Positions 33,546 to 45,345 of a DNA stretch of 64,000 nt are shown here, piece after piece (the first letter of the stretch is position 1; each line of letters begins with the position of its first letter). The stretch is from Paracamarosporium sp. OC-R06-R3. Taxonomy: Eukaryota; Ascomycota; Dothideomycetes; Pleosporales; Didymosphaeriaceae. The position numbers were made by a program, and so were the translations under genes. The stretch is from the NCBI GenBank assembly GCA_019828545.1, contig JACVRA010000364.1, positions 434,001-498,000 of the forward strand, written 5' to 3'. Below the pieces are notes generated by a model. It was given only the letters and a program-made list of their open reading frames with translations. It ran no database searches and was not told the origin of the DNA.

Positions 33546-34877
33546 ATGGTTAATTCCAAGGACTTCGCTTTCAGAGTCAACAAGCAAGTGCCCGAAGAGC
33601 GGCCAACCCCACCAGCCTATGGCACCGTTCTCGACTGTCGTCCGCCCGGCGGAAAGCGGGGAAGAAAAGAAAAGGAGGCCACGTCCCGGCCAATAAGGCT
33701 GACCAGAATCCCAGGTCCGGATGGCGTCGAATCCAAAAAGCGCAAACGAGGAGCCAAAGACTCGAGGACCGGCCACCAAGAATCCGTGGTGGACAGGTAT
33801 GCCAACGTCTACACTTCATTGCCCACAACGGCACCTGCACGATTCATCGACCGGCCGCTCACGTCACGAAACCCGCGCTTGCCAACGCCCACCAAGTTCA
33901 GGAGAGGTACAATCTTGAAGAAACAAGTCGACCTGGACAGCTGGTTCACCATTTTGAGGTTTTCAGATCCCGCCCAACTGCTGGAAATGCGCACCAAGAT
34001 CGCTTCGTGCTTCCGTTTCCTTAGAGACAATCCCATGCTTTGGAAGCATAGTCGAGATTTCTTTTATGACAAGACTCTTCCGGACCCACCCTCGGTCCTT
34101 ACAGAATTTCAATACGCTCACTTGCGGCACGGGCACGGATGCATGAGCTGCCATACGCCATCCACGCGCAAAACGTACTGGGCGTTCCTTCGTCGATGGT
34201 GCAAGACTTGTCTACATTCCAAGATAATAAAAGAACACGAAGTCTTAGATATGCTCAAGGATGTGAGCGACGACCATCTTCTAGATCTCCTCAAGTGTCT
34301 GCCCGTAGCAGTCTTCGATTCGTGGGACAACTACGTAGGAGTTGGACCTGGAAACACGCATCCGCAAAAGAATGCCTACGTGCTTGCAGACGTACAAAAG
34401 CTCTTCGCCGAATACGCCCAAGAACGGGACGAGAACCCTGCAACGTGGCACGCCGAGTACAGGGTGTGGGTGAACAGGAGGGAAAAGGCTGTACAGGAAC
34501 GGCACGACTTCGCACGCAAAATGGAGCTCTGGGAGGACCGCGCGAGACAGTCCAGGTCGTCCGACTTCCATGAAAAGAAGAAAGCACGCAAGAAGTACTT
34601 CAAGCAGAAGGCCGCCTGGCTGACGCCTCCGATTAGTGAGAGAGAGCTGGAAGCATGTCCATCGTATCGGCGCGCCGTCGTCATCCCGAAGATGCCCAAT
34701 ATGCTGTCTTGGTCCCAGCTCAAACCCAAGATCGAGAAAGAGGTGGCAGAGCTAAGACTGCGGAGCGCAACTCCAGATCAACCCTCTCAATCTGACAGCC
34801 TGGTGCAACACCATCTGCCTTTTTATTCTCCGTATGACAGTAGAACTCCTTCACCGAGCATGGAGTTTTTCTATTAA
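33546..34877 (+). CDS. F-box-like protein with Cys-rich segment, 443 aa
   Basis: Single exon. After a basic N-terminal third (KKRKRGAKDSR suggests a nuclear signal) the segment SWFTILRFSDPAQLLEMRTK through FRFLRDNPMLWKHSRDFFY (about 125-175) resembles a fungal F-box-like domain, the part that binds Skp1 in SCF ubiquitin ligases. It is followed by a Cys-x-x-Cys pair (CMSC) and a second (CKTC) about 25 residues later, a possible zinc site. The C-terminal half is highly charged and helical (RKKYFKQKAAWLTPPISERE). The F-box call is from pattern only, so the ubiquitin-ligase role is tentative. No leucine-rich or WD repeat substrate domain is visible. Confidence 0.7.
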   Translation: MVNSKDFAFRVNKQVPEERPTPPAYGTVLDCRPPGGKRGRKEKEATSRPIRLTRIPGPDGVESKKRKRGAKDSRTGHQESVVDRYANVYTSLPTTAPARFIDRPLTSRNPRLPTPTKFRRGTILKKQVDLDSWFTILRFSDPAQLLEMRTKIASCFRFLRDNPMLWKHSRDFFYDKTLPDPPSVLTEFQYAHLRHGHGCMSCHTPSTRKTYWAFLRRWCKTCLHSKIIKEHEVLDMLKDVSDDHLLDLLKCLPVAVFDSWDNYVGVGPGNTHPQKNAYVLADVQKLFAEYAQERDENPATWHAEYRVWVNRREKAVQERHDFARKMELWEDRARQSRSSDFHEKKKARKKYFKQKAAWLTPPISERELEACPSYRRAVVIPKMPNMLSWSQLKPKIEKEVAELRLRSATPDQPSQSDSLVQHHLPFYSPYDSRTPSPSMEFFY

Positions 34878-36017
34878 TCCAAGTTTGCGAAACGCCGCAA
34901 GACACATGCTTTACGATTCCACGATGGGTATACGTGCCACTTTCGGTGCATTGGGTGGAGTCTGGATGGCATATTAATTAACGTTTCTGATTGGTTCACA
35001 TTAATGACATATGCTGGGAGGATTCTTCATTGTTGTAAAGGGACATTGTTTAGCGCACCAGGACACATGGTACGATTTTATGGATTCATAGGCATGGTTC
35101 TCCTAGTAATTTGAGCGTTATGACACTTTACGGTTTTTGCAGCTTCGCCTGTTCTCCAGGCGATGCGACTAGTAGTCTAAAAATACCTTGTAGACCAATG
35201 TTGATAATGCGCACCGTGTGATACGGCGTCTGAGGCGGAGGTGGAGCGGAGTGTTCGGCCCACTTTCGCGGCAAGTGGGCCGAAGGCTGATGGCAAGCAA
35301 CGCATCGGATTACACCATCAGCCAGCATCTAGAAGCAGCACTGCTCGGGCTTTACAGACGCAGCCTTGTGTCTGCGAAGACGAGGTTATCATGGACACAA
35401 TCAGAGGTGTCTCAAAACCTACCCCTCAATTGCACTCAAGGATGCGGTCGATCCAGAGCTCCGTGGCCAATCACGGGCCACGGAAGTAGGATGACAGATG
35501 CAGTGAGTGAGGGGAACTTGAGGCTCTGCGGACGTCCCAATAAAGACGCTTCTCTCGCCCGCCACATGTTCGTTCTGTTCCTCGGCGTGCCTTTCCACGC
35601 TTGCCCAGTTCACGGCCAACCCTTCGGCGGAGTAAGGCATAGAGCGGTAATCAAGCTGGCTTAGATGAGCAACATGGTTCTAGAAGATGGGCGCGCCGAG
35701 TAAAGCGATTGGCTGCGCGGTACCTGACGACCCACTTCGATAAGTTGCCGGCTAGGTTTTGAAGGAAGAGGATGGAATATCGAGCGTGTTTGCCGCTCAA
35801 GCGCAACCGTTTGGCGTTTTAAGTACCACCCGTATCCGCCCCGACCATCTTCGCCTCTGTCCTCACTTCACTTGCGCCACCAATTGACCTTGGGAAGCTG
35901 CGAAACCTCGTTCCATCGCCCCCGGCTTCTCTTATCGCGGGAGACATTGCGAGACTGTTATAGACATCGGGACCCGAGCCGAGACGCCCATCGACGCTGT
36001 AGCCGTACCTCACCACG
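34878..36017. other. Intergenic region, F-box-like gene to CCP1
   Basis: About 1.1 kb. The part just upstream of the CCP1 start is C-rich and free of long frames in the correct sense. Two overlapping frames (35218-35664) lack domains and are not called. Confidence 0.45.
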
Positions 36018-37198
36018 ATGGCATCCGCTTCACGAAGCTTCACCCGCGCTCTGCGCACCGCAGCGCCCACCTTCCGCACCACCTCGACGCGCTCCGCCCG
36101 CTTCGTTGCCCCCCAGCAGGCCTTCCGCCAGCAGTACCAGCGCCGCGGCTATGCTTCCGAGGACTCGCAGAAGGACAGATTCGAGGGCAACCCCAATGGC
36201 ATGCTCTACGGTGCCGGTGCTCTCGCTGCCATCGCCGCAGGATATGGCATCTACCTGCTGAACCCTGAGTTGTTCGGCCAATCGAAGAAGGCTCCTGCTG
36301 TCTTCTCTCCACGATTCGAGGACTACCAGGACGTGTACAACGTGATTGCAAAGAGGCTGGAGGAGCACGATGACTACGACGATGGCAGCTACGGACCAGT
36401 TCTTCTCCGACTGGCATGGCACGCCTCCGGAACGTGAGTAACACTGGTATCCCCCATGGCAAGAAATCGTGCTAACATACTTTCAGCTACGACAAGGAGA
36501 CGGGCACCGGTGGCTCCAACGGCGCAACCATGCGTTTCGCCCCTGAAGGCGACCACGGTGCCAACGCCGGCCTGAAAGCCGCCCGGGACTTCCTCGAGCC
36601 CGTCAAGGAGCAGTTCCCCTGGATCACCTACTCCGATCTCTGGATCCTCGCGGGCGTAGCCGCCGTCCAAGAAATGCAGGGCCCCAAGATCCCCTACCGC
36701 CCCGGCCGCTCCGACCGCGACGTCTCCTTCTGCACGCCCGACGGCCGTCTCCCCGACGCCTCCAAGGGCGCCAGCCACATCCGCGCCATCTTCGGCCGCA
36801 TGGGCTTCGGCGACAAGGAGATGGTTGCTCTCTCGGGCGCACACGCCCTCGGCCGCTGCCACACGGACCGCTCCGGCTTCGACGGCCCCTGGACCTTCAG
36901 CCCTACCACCCTGACCAACGACTACTACAAGCTGCTCCTCGAGGAGAAGTGGTCGTGGAAGAAGTGGAACGGCCCCAAGCAGTTCGAGGACGTCAAGACC
37001 AAGACCCTCATGATGCTGCCCACAGACATGGAGCTCATCAAGGACAAGTCGTTCCGCGCGTATACCGAGAAGTACGCGAGGGACAACGACGCCTTCTTCA
37101 AGGACTTCTCCGAGGCCGTCACCACGCTGTTTGAGCTCGGCGTGCCGTTCACGCAGGGCGAGGACCAGCGGTGGGTGTTCAAGAGCTCCTTCGATTAA
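36018..37198 (+). CDS. CCP1: Mitochondrial cytochrome c peroxidase, 375 aa
   Basis: Exon 1 is 36018-36433, the intron 36434-36486, and exon 2 36487-37198. The enzyme reduces hydrogen peroxide with electrons from cytochrome c in the mitochondrial intermembrane space. The Arg/Ser-rich presequence (first ~45 residues) followed by [20 protein letters not shown] is a bipartite signal for that compartment. The class I peroxidase core shows [20 protein letters not shown] (distal Arg, Trp and His), the [13 protein letters not shown] segment, [20 protein letters not shown] with the proximal haem-ligand histidine, and PWTFSP with the tryptophan that forms the radical in the yeast enzyme. The intron interrupts Thr of SGTYD. 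The gene is rich in C at third codon positions, unlike its neighbours, which suggests high expression. Confidence 0.97.
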
Positions 37199-38883
37199 GC
37201 ATAGTATGTCGGCGAGTTGGTTGGGAGTCGAGTGGAATGGTGAGAAGCAGAGAAGGCGGTTGCATCCTGGAAGTCCAGCACAACGATGAGATAGATATCC
37301 TACTAGACCGTGTTTAGAGCGACTAGACGCATGCATGGTGGTCGCGCCACCGACTTTTCCTTTTATCGCGCTTTGTAGATGGGGTGGAGATGAGGTGTGT
37401 ATATATATATCCTCATTGTCTTCGACCTGGTGTTTGTACGCTAGGGTGGTGTAGTTGAATAAGAGTGTTTGTTCAAGAGAAAATCCCTGTTTTCTGGATT
37501 ACTGCGCTGTTTTGAGTAAGTGATTGATTGATAGACATCATCCTATACTTGAACTTCCTCAACCTAGCTCTATCCAACTCTACTAGGTTGAATTTATCTT
37601 ACCCAAACTGTGCATCCTGATCCCCCACCTAGCTCTGTAAATACCCCCTCCCTATCAACCTAGCCTACCACATACGACCTACATCAACCCACGACCGACG
37701 CCTCCCGTGCACAAAGACCACCAAATCACTCTATCACCCCATAACCTCTTTACGTAGATACTCCCACAATCCACCCTTCATCTACACTCCTCCCCTCAAA
37801 TCAAATCCCCGTCTCAAAACTCACTACCATCCACATACCAGACACCTACACAGCAACAGCATAAAAACATGACACAACAAAACGAGACGAAGCTCATTCA
37901 TTCCCCGAAGAAGCCGGATTAGAACGCCTGCTTAGTTAGTGTATAAGCGTTAGTTTGTAAGTGTATTCGCGTGATGACGAGGAGCTATTTTCGTGGGTTG
38001 AGATGGTAGATGAGTGGAGCTGGGTACCGCGGTGGTATCTGGGCTTGATTGGAATTGGAACGGAGGTTGGTATTTGGGGGTGGGTTGTGATGGGGTGTAA
38101 GCTTGGGTTTGTTGGGAAATGGGGAGGGGGTGTGTATGCTGATGGAGGGAGATGGGTGGTCGGGTTCTGTGTTTCTGTGGTGCTCTTGTGTTGATGGAAA
38201 TGGGAATTTATGCGTCGCCGGGTATACATGTGGATGTGGTGTTGGGATGGGTGTTGGTGCGTGTTTGGAGTGTGGGATTGGGAGAGTGGAGGTGAGGGAT
38301 TTTGTGGGTGGGTGGAGTATGGGGTGAGGAGAGGGTTGTTGATGGGGTGAAAAGGTGCTGGGGGTGTAAATGTAAGGTGTAAAAGGTGGTAGATGGTTTG
38401 GGTGTGGATTCGGGGTTTGGATGGTGTGGTTGAGCAGTAAGGAGATGCTGGTTAGGATGAGTTGTGATGCGTTGGTTGAGCAGGTTGGTATTTAGTTTAC
38501 GGTCGTTGGAAAATTCAATTGTGCCTGATAATTTCTTTTCAATGTTGATGGAGTATCGACGGTGGGTCTAGTGTTGCTCAATCACGGAGACGAAGTTTAG
38601 GTAGAGGGCTGAAGGATAACACACGATTTCAAAACTTTTCGCCTCTGGACGGGAATAACAATCCCCATGATTTGAAATTATGGCTCCGCGACTGCACTGA
38701 CTAGTTGCAGCGAAGAAGGTCGGTCGTTCATATCCGGGCACAGATGTGGAAAAAGCGGGGTACATTTATAGGAAGATCGACCGTGCAGGTATCAATCTCT
38801 ATCTTTGAGCGACAAACCACGACCACTAGCCCGGCATAAAAGCACTGCGTAACCTTTGGTATTTCTTTCCTGTGTTTGCCACG
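37199..38883. other. Intergenic region with strong strand asymmetry
   Basis: About 1.7 kb between CCP1 and the tannase-like gene. From about 37,550 to 37,900 the plus strand is C-rich and poor in G; from about 37,960 to 38,480 it becomes G/T-rich and poor in C. Frames on either strand (e.g. 37936-38229 minus) are Pro/His/Thr- or Gly/Val-rich in the manner expected from this skew, so I do not call genes. A TATA-like ATAAAA lies about 45 bp before the next start codon. Confidence 0.6.
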
Positions 38884-40497
38884 ATGTTCCGCAATCTGAC
38901 GCTCGCGCTTCCAGTTTTACAATTCCCACTCTCCGTCGCAGCTGCAGGTGTATCTTCGTTTCGCGAATCATGCCTAGCTTTCGACGCAATATCCCTTCTA
39001 GCCAACACTACACTTCGCCTTCATGAATATGTACCGGCTAACACTACCATCACGCTCGATGGTATTGACTCAACATGCAATCGGCCTAACCAGCTTTTCT
39101 CGGTAGAAGCATGCCGCATCGCCCTGACAATACCCACGACAAACCGATCCTCAGTCATCGTCGAGCTATTCCTTCCGAAAACCGATTCCTGGACCGGTAG
39201 ATACCTCGCAACTGGAAATGGCGGAATAGACGGCTGCATCAAATACGAGGACATCGCATATGGACTGTCTCACGGCTTCGCTACCACGGGTTCCAACAAT
39301 GGCCACAACGGCACAGGTGGGAAAGACTTCTACAACAACGAAGATATCGTTATCGACTTCTCCTGGCGAGCACTGCATACCGCAGCAGAGGCTGGGAAAA
39401 CTCTGATCAAAGCATTCTACAACAGAGACCTCAAAAAGAGCTACTACATGGGCTGCTCGGGCGGCGGCCGACAAGGTATCCAAGCCGCTTCTCTATTTCC
39501 AAGCGACTACGATGGTATCATTGCAGGTGCTCCAGGACTAAACTTCAACTACATGTCCGCCTGGCGCGCGAGCTTCTACACCATCACTGGTCCTGCTAAC
39601 AGTTCCGACTTTATCAAGCCCGAAATCTGGCAAGGCCTCATCCACAACGAAATCCTATCCCAATGCGACGCCCTCGACGGTGTACAAGACGGCATCCTCA
39701 CTTCTCCCGCCCACTGCCTCAAGACCTTTCGCCCAGAGGTCCTCCTCTGCGAGCCCACCAACACCAACACAACATCCCCATGTCTTACCGCCACCCAGGT
39801 AGAAACCGTGCGTAAGGTGTTCTCTCCACTCTCCAGTACTGACGGCAAAACGCTCTACCCGCCTCTCGCGCCAGGCGCAGAATCCCAAGCAACACAGCGT
39901 CTCCTTTCCGGCACCCCCTTCCCCTACTCTCTAGACTGGTTCCGCTACGCCGTGTACTCCTCACCCACCTGGGACCCGTCGACATTTTCTGTTGAGGATG
40001 CCTACGCCGCACAGGCAAAGAACCCTGGAAACGCAGTTACATGGCCATCCTCCCTCTCCGGCTTCCGGGATGCGCAGGGGAAGCTGCTTATCTTTCATGG
40101 AGGCGCAGACCAGCAGATTACAGGGTTTATCACGGAAACGTGGTATGACTATCTATCGAGAGAAACCGGTGAGGGAAGTGAAGAGTTGGATGTGTGGATG
40201 CGGTTCTTCCGCGTGCCCGGAATGGGGCATTGTTCCGGGGGCGTGGGCGCGTGGCAGATTGGGCAGAGCGGCGCAGCGGCACAGGGACTGGGGTACGTGC
40301 CGAAATACAATGTTCTGGCTGCGATTGTGGAGTGGGTCGAGAATGGCGTCGCGCCAGATGCGCTTGTTGGGACACGCTTTGTTGATGATACCGTGGCGAA
40401 GGGCGTTAGTTTCAGGAGAACACATTGTAGGTTCCCGTTGAGAAGTACGTATGTAGGTGGGGATACGGATAAGCTCGAGAGTTGGGAGTGTAAGTGA
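38884..40497 (+). CDS. Secreted tannase/feruloyl esterase family protein, 537 aa
   Basis: Single exon starting MFRNLTLALPVLQFPLSVAA, a signal peptide of about 20 residues. The alpha/beta-hydrolase core carries the family CS-D-HC pattern: Cys191-Ser192 in YMGCSGGGRQG, Asp409 in HGGADQQI and His449-Cys450 in PGMGHCSGG, where the two cysteines form a disulfide that joins the catalytic Ser and His. Several N-x-S/T sites (NTTI, NSSD, NGTG) support secretion. Family members split ferulate or gallate esters of plant cell-wall polysaccharides and tannins, which fits a saprotroph or plant-associated fungus. Substrate class (tannin or feruloyl) cannot be decided from sequence. Two short in-frame codons precede the start but are not ATG. 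Confidence 0.95.
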   Translation: MFRNLTLALPVLQFPLSVAAAGVSSFRESCLAFDAISLLANTTLRLHEYVPANTTITLDGIDSTCNRPNQLFSVEACRIALTIPTTNRSSVIVELFLPKTDSWTGRYLATGNGGIDGCIKYEDIAYGLSHGFATTGSNNGHNGTGGKDFYNNEDIVIDFSWRALHTAAEAGKTLIKAFYNRDLKKSYYMGCSGGGRQGIQAASLFPSDYDGIIAGAPGLNFNYMSAWRASFYTITGPANSSDFIKPEIWQGLIHNEILSQCDALDGVQDGILTSPAHCLKTFRPEVLLCEPTNTNTTSPCLTATQVETVRKVFSPLSSTDGKTLYPPLAPGAESQATQRLLSGTPFPYSLDWFRYAVYSSPTWDPSTFSVEDAYAAQAKNPGNAVTWPSSLSGFRDAQGKLLIFHGGADQQITGFITETWYDYLSRETGEGSEELDVWMRFFRVPGMGHCSGGVGAWQIGQSGAAAQGLGYVPKYNVLAAIVEWVENGVAPDALVGTRFVDDTVAKGVSFRRTHCRFPLRSTYVGGDTDKLESWECK

Positions 40498-43400
40498 GGG
40501 TTAAGGAGAATAATGCCTTACAGTTTTGTTTCCCACGTTAGCTTGCTAAAAGGAAGGAGTGAGCAGATACTCAAGCTTGTCTCTAGTGTAATCTCTCGGT
40601 ATAGCGTGAACGGACTGCTTTTGTTGAACTGCATGAAACCTTGTTTTGGGTTCTGTAAGATAATCTCTAGAGGCCAAAGCATATAAATTCTATCTACATA
40701 CCCTACAATATATTTATATTGTATATGTATCACTATGAGGGGTTTTAATAGCTAGAAGGTTTGACAATAAAGGGGAGTGTTTTGCCCATGCACTCAGGAA
40801 CCATGAGGGCCATACCCTACAATGGAAGCAGATTATATCAAGGCAGATGATGCTTAAGATTTAGGTAATGTCTCAGGGGTTATCATTGAGTAGCTTTGAA
40901 CAATATTGCAAATATGATTGGGAAATGGAGCCACGTAAACATATAGACTCAACTTACCTAGCAATATCATCATCTGAGTCTCTACAACCCAGATGGCTGT
41001 TTAGTCGGGATTCAGCAGAGGATTACTTTACACATCGTCATGCATAAAACAACGCTGGCGGAAAAGATCGACCTCCTGGAGTCCATCGAGAGCAGAAAGG
41101 CAAACCTCAGTCGATTACTGAGAAGTTTGCGGCAAGAGACGTACTGTTTCAACGAACAGCAGGTTCAAGTCTTTAGGCATAACCATTCCGACCAGCCCGT
41201 ATGGTTTGCGCTGAGGGTCCGACTTGCAGTGCGCTCGGCATCCGAACGTGAATCGGTCTAGAAGCTCTAGTGGATAGATTTAGCAAGTTTCATGTCAATC
41301 TATTCAGGAATGGCGATCTTCTCACTGTACTTTGCGAGATTCCGCCAATATGACGCGGTGGCCCACTCATTTTTGTCAATCAGAAAGACGTAATTTGTCC
41401 CGTACCTATAGGTCTTCGCTTCTTAGCGGTCTGAGAGGGAAAATGCCGCAGCCGAGGATCGTAATGTCTTTGAATAACAAGCAGAAGACCGGTGCACTCA
41501 AACAAGTAAGGCATTCCGACGGAAATTCGGACGCTTGGCCCACGATGAGAGACACGGCGCAGAAGCGTTTGAGCCTATCGGTCGAAACCGAGAGGGATAC
41601 GGCTTGGTAGAGCATCGCGTTGCCGATATGACCGGTTATTCAGTGCTAGCTATGGTATATACATGGTGATAGCGACAATATTATAAGGTTAAGGAGTGTT
41701 GCCTGTGGCGATGAAAAATCTTTCAATTGATCTACCTACACTTCTACGCATTTCAATTGCGAGACAAACTTTCGAGAAACATGCTCGAAGGATATGTTTC
41801 AGGAAGGAGAACAAATGAACGCGTTATTTAAACAATCCACTACGATGTTCCGGTACGGCGATTGATGCGAGGAACTGAATTCAAAGCTTTCACAACGCTT
41901 CAACTGAGAGCAAACTGTTAACAGCACAAATTCAAGAAAACCAGATAGCATTTTGAAGCGCTCAGGGTAGAGTTCGAATCCTGAGCAGGGAAATTGACAG
42001 TTTGTTCTTAGGTAGATGGGCATCACATTGGCCCGACACTCCCCCGCTCGATATTTCGGATGTAGTCGTCATGGTGTAGTTACAGAGCTCGTTAACGTGT
42101 TCTTGACCAGATACAAATTAAACTCAATACAGCAACAAAACCGCCTCAAGAAATAAGTAGTAGAGACCGATGATGAAATGCGAGAGCCGAGAGCGAGGTT
42201 GGCCGAAGTTGGCCGCCTAGATTCTACAACTCACCATCCGCAGGCCCACTTGCCATACAACTAGCAGTTCCCGAGACTGTTCGCCTTGCGGAAGTCTACC
42301 GCGCGCCCGGGACGTGGTGAGGCAAAGCGAATCTGGATTGTTCCGACTTCAGATCGTAGGGAGGCCAAGGCTTCGGTGGCAAGACAGAGGTACTAACGAA
42401 GGAAAGGTTCACCTCGATGATATAGCTGTAGTTTGCTGGTAATGGTGACTTCTTTTCTCCAGAGATGTAAGCAGCAAGGCAGATTTTTCGCGCTGCCTCT
42501 TCATAATGAACCGTTTGAAGGGTGGGTGTTCTTCGAATGCTTACGAGCAGATAGGTTCAAAGCGCTTAGCTGCTGCGTAAAAATCTCCTAATCTGTACAA
42601 GGCATCCACGCTTAGTGTTTCAAGTAGTAAGTGTGCTTTTAAAAGCGCCAGAAATTCTAGACGCTTCAAAACATGGAACAAAAGCAAACCCACTGGAAGC
42701 CGAAGCTCCAAGGGTCCAGGGCTATGACGCTTGGCGTTGTAAACTAAGTCCGAAATATAGCCAGACTGTCTGTACTTGACTGGCTTCCACATGGCCCTGT
42801 ACAGCGTAGGTATGCCGAATTGCGAGGCCCTTAGTACATGATGAAATCGACGCCACACAGAAGCATAATGAATGGAGCCTCATCCATGAATCATGCCTGA
42901 GCACAATTAAGTAATCTAAGTTTAACATGTCTGAGCAGCTCTCGGTACGTTCCGAATGCACTACCGGATAGTCAGCAAGCCTCAGATTCGCGCAACCATA
43001 TTCTTCAGCAGTGCCTCCCTGCGACAACCCATGACCCAGAATTCGCACAACTTCTCAACTCTTGACGTTCTGCTCCACTACCCCTTTCCCCATTAAACCT
43101 TACAAATTGTACTGTTCGTTCCCAATCAGTAGGCCCAGCAAATCCTCGGCCTCGCTCTACGGGCGTGGAGGACCGAGAGAGATCATCATGCACACGCGGG
43201 GTGGTTCCCGTCCACGCATTTGAGACCCACCCACCGTCTACGTATCGTGCGCAACGCGGAAGACATTGTTCGACTGGCACCGCCATAATTAACTTTTTCT
43301 TAGTGTGGCCGAACCTCGTGGTAAGGCTGCGCTAGGGGGCGTTAGTTCAGATCGTGAAGAGGGAACGAAGATCGTCTGCAGCGCCGGTATAAACTTAATT

Positions 43401-44536
43401 TTGACAGCCCTGAGACCGGGGATGTTCTGGTGGCTTTTTCACAAGATGCCTGCGTGAGACGGTGCCTTTTAATTTTCGAAGCCTTGGGAAGAGCAGTTCC
43501 CGCTCATGCGATCTGTGTGTCTCCTGAGCCTTGGCTTCGAGTAAGTGGCGGCTTGATTCCATATCATAAACTTTCTGCGAGGGGGCGTCGAGTGATCAGG
43601 GTGTTCTCAAGTGTCGGACGGAACTCGGTCGACATAGCTGGTCACTCGTTGGGGGCGTCCACCGCTACTGCACGGCCTGCCCATCGGTCTGGTGAGAGTT
43701 CGACACAACCCTTCTGGTTCTCAGGACCAAGTTTGCGGAGCCTATACGTTAGTGGAGTTGGGGACTACATTATAGGCCCGCACGGTCATCGAGGAAATAG
43801 CTCTCCACAATGGGCCAAGATGACGATAAGTGGTGTGCTAAGGTGATTCAAACCACGGACCGTCGCCGACTCTGAATCTTAACAACACCGCCTGTATTCG
43901 TGCTTTTCCGCCATTGCAGGTGATTCTTTAGAAGGTTTGTCGAAATAGCATCCGAAGAAGGCACCCTTTAGTACGTATGTTCTTGCATTGTGCTTGGATC
44001 CAGCGTCCACTATTCCAGTATCGTAAATGCAAAAATCTGATACCAAATTTCCGGAAAGCATGGTTTAGTTCATAATATATGCTTTGCATTTGTAGGAGGG
44101 ATCCATGGTACGATAAGCGAGAACCGCTGTACGGAATACGGAAACTCCAAGTGGTGAATTTATGGGACGGAGGCAAAATTACGATTGGCCCCGCGCTCAT
44201 GGTACGGCGCGGGAGTTTCGTTGGAAAAACGAAGACATGATTGGGTAGCGCATGTGGAGATGACATATCTTAGTGTCGATCGATGAGTAGCAAGATAACC
44301 TGGTCAAAGGCTAACGACTCAGGGACTCAAGTGCGGCCTCGGCTGAGAGGGAACGGGCTAGTTGAACGGGAATATCATGAAATCCACATACTGTGTACAT
44401 CTATCCTACATGTTCTTACAACGCGCAGTGGCACCCACTGTGCTACCGTCTATTACTGATACAGATGCCATATACGATGTTTGAGCAATCTATCTCTACC
44501 GGGTGACGTGGTAAAGATGGAGTGAGCAGTTAATGA
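40498..44536. other. Gene-poor stretch of about 4 kb
   Basis: No gene recognised. Frames are short, on both strands and without domains. A 73-codon frame at 41040-41261 (MHKTTLAEKIDLLESIESRK) has helical, coding-like composition and may be a remnant, but it has no partners. No transposase, reverse transcriptase or terminal repeat was seen by eye. The composition is more AT-rich than the flanking genes. Confidence 0.55.
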
Positions 44537-45345
44537 TCAAGCAGGCTTTGGTTTGCCGACGTTCCAACCCCATTTTCTAAGTGTCTTTGCGACTTTGGGA
44601 AGAACGGCTGCGGTCAGCGGGATACGGAAGAAGATGAGAGATTTGTGGACGGCATAGGCTAGAGCGAGCTGGGTCCATAGTGCTGCGAATGTGTTAGTGG
44701 GATGATGCAGAGCTTGTTCACATTGACAGGTCTCATACATGCTTCAGCACCTCCATTCCGTCCCACAGCCTGGACGCCGTCGTGTCCGAGTGCTTCTTCT
44801 CTCGCCACGGCCTCCCTGATTTCCTCCGCAACAGGTCCCTCCAGATCCCGAGAGCCCTTGAATGAGTTAGGAAACGGTATCTGGATCAGAGATTTGATGC
44901 CCTCAACCACGACGTGCTCATAGTGGCCTACTCGCTCGGTACCCAGCATGCGCACAGCTAGAAAGCAGAAGGGGAAGTCCAGGGCAGACAGGCCAAAATA
45001 GACACCCACTGCCAGCCATCCGTACTGCTTTGAGAGCCTCTTCAGCCGCTGCGAGAGCGATGGCGCGGGTTCAGGGCTGCCGAGATGGGGCGTTGGGTTT
45101 GGAGTGTGCGGCGGTTTGTCGCTCTTGAAGCGCAGAGACCTCAGGGACGGGGTCGCGGTCGGGCGCCCGTCGCGGCGGAGGCAGGGCGAGGTGCGCTGGA
45201 ATGCTGCTCGCGGCGCTCGCGGGGGGAGGGAGGAGAGGGCGCGGGCGAAGGTGAATGTCTGGGGCCGGCCGGCAGCGGCGGGCCGCGACAGAGGGCCCCG
45301 AAACAGGAGCTGCTCCGTCCAGACGCGGACCGCGGGGGCGTTCAT
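44537..45345 (-). CDS. Mitochondrial DUF1279-family protein, 250 aa
   Basis: Exon 1 is 44739-45345, the 56-bp intron 44683-44738, and exon 2 44537-44682. The start MNAPAVRVWTEQLLFRGPLS opens an Arg/Ser/Pro-rich, acid-poor presequence that runs to about residue 80. The DUF1279 (FAM210/Nat2-like) core follows: SQRLKRLSKQYGWLAVGVYFGLSALDFPFCFLAVRMLG, then, after a linker, LWTQLALAYAVHKSLIFFRI and PLTAAVLPKVAKTLRKWGWN. The first hydrophobic stretch is a membrane helix. In animals relatives act in mitochondrial translation or cristae organisation; the yeast name Nat2 is historic. The exact role here is unknown. Upstream frame without ATG was excluded. Confidence 0.88.

Noticed and set aside
37936..38229. 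97-codon Pro/His/Thr-rich frame on the minus strand
   Set aside because: Its composition is explained by the strand-skewed DNA, and an equally open frame exists on the other strand.
41965..41995. tRNA-like T-arm (GTTCGAATCC)
   Set aside because: The stem that forms encloses a 13-base loop instead of seven, and no acceptor or anticodon arm is found around it.
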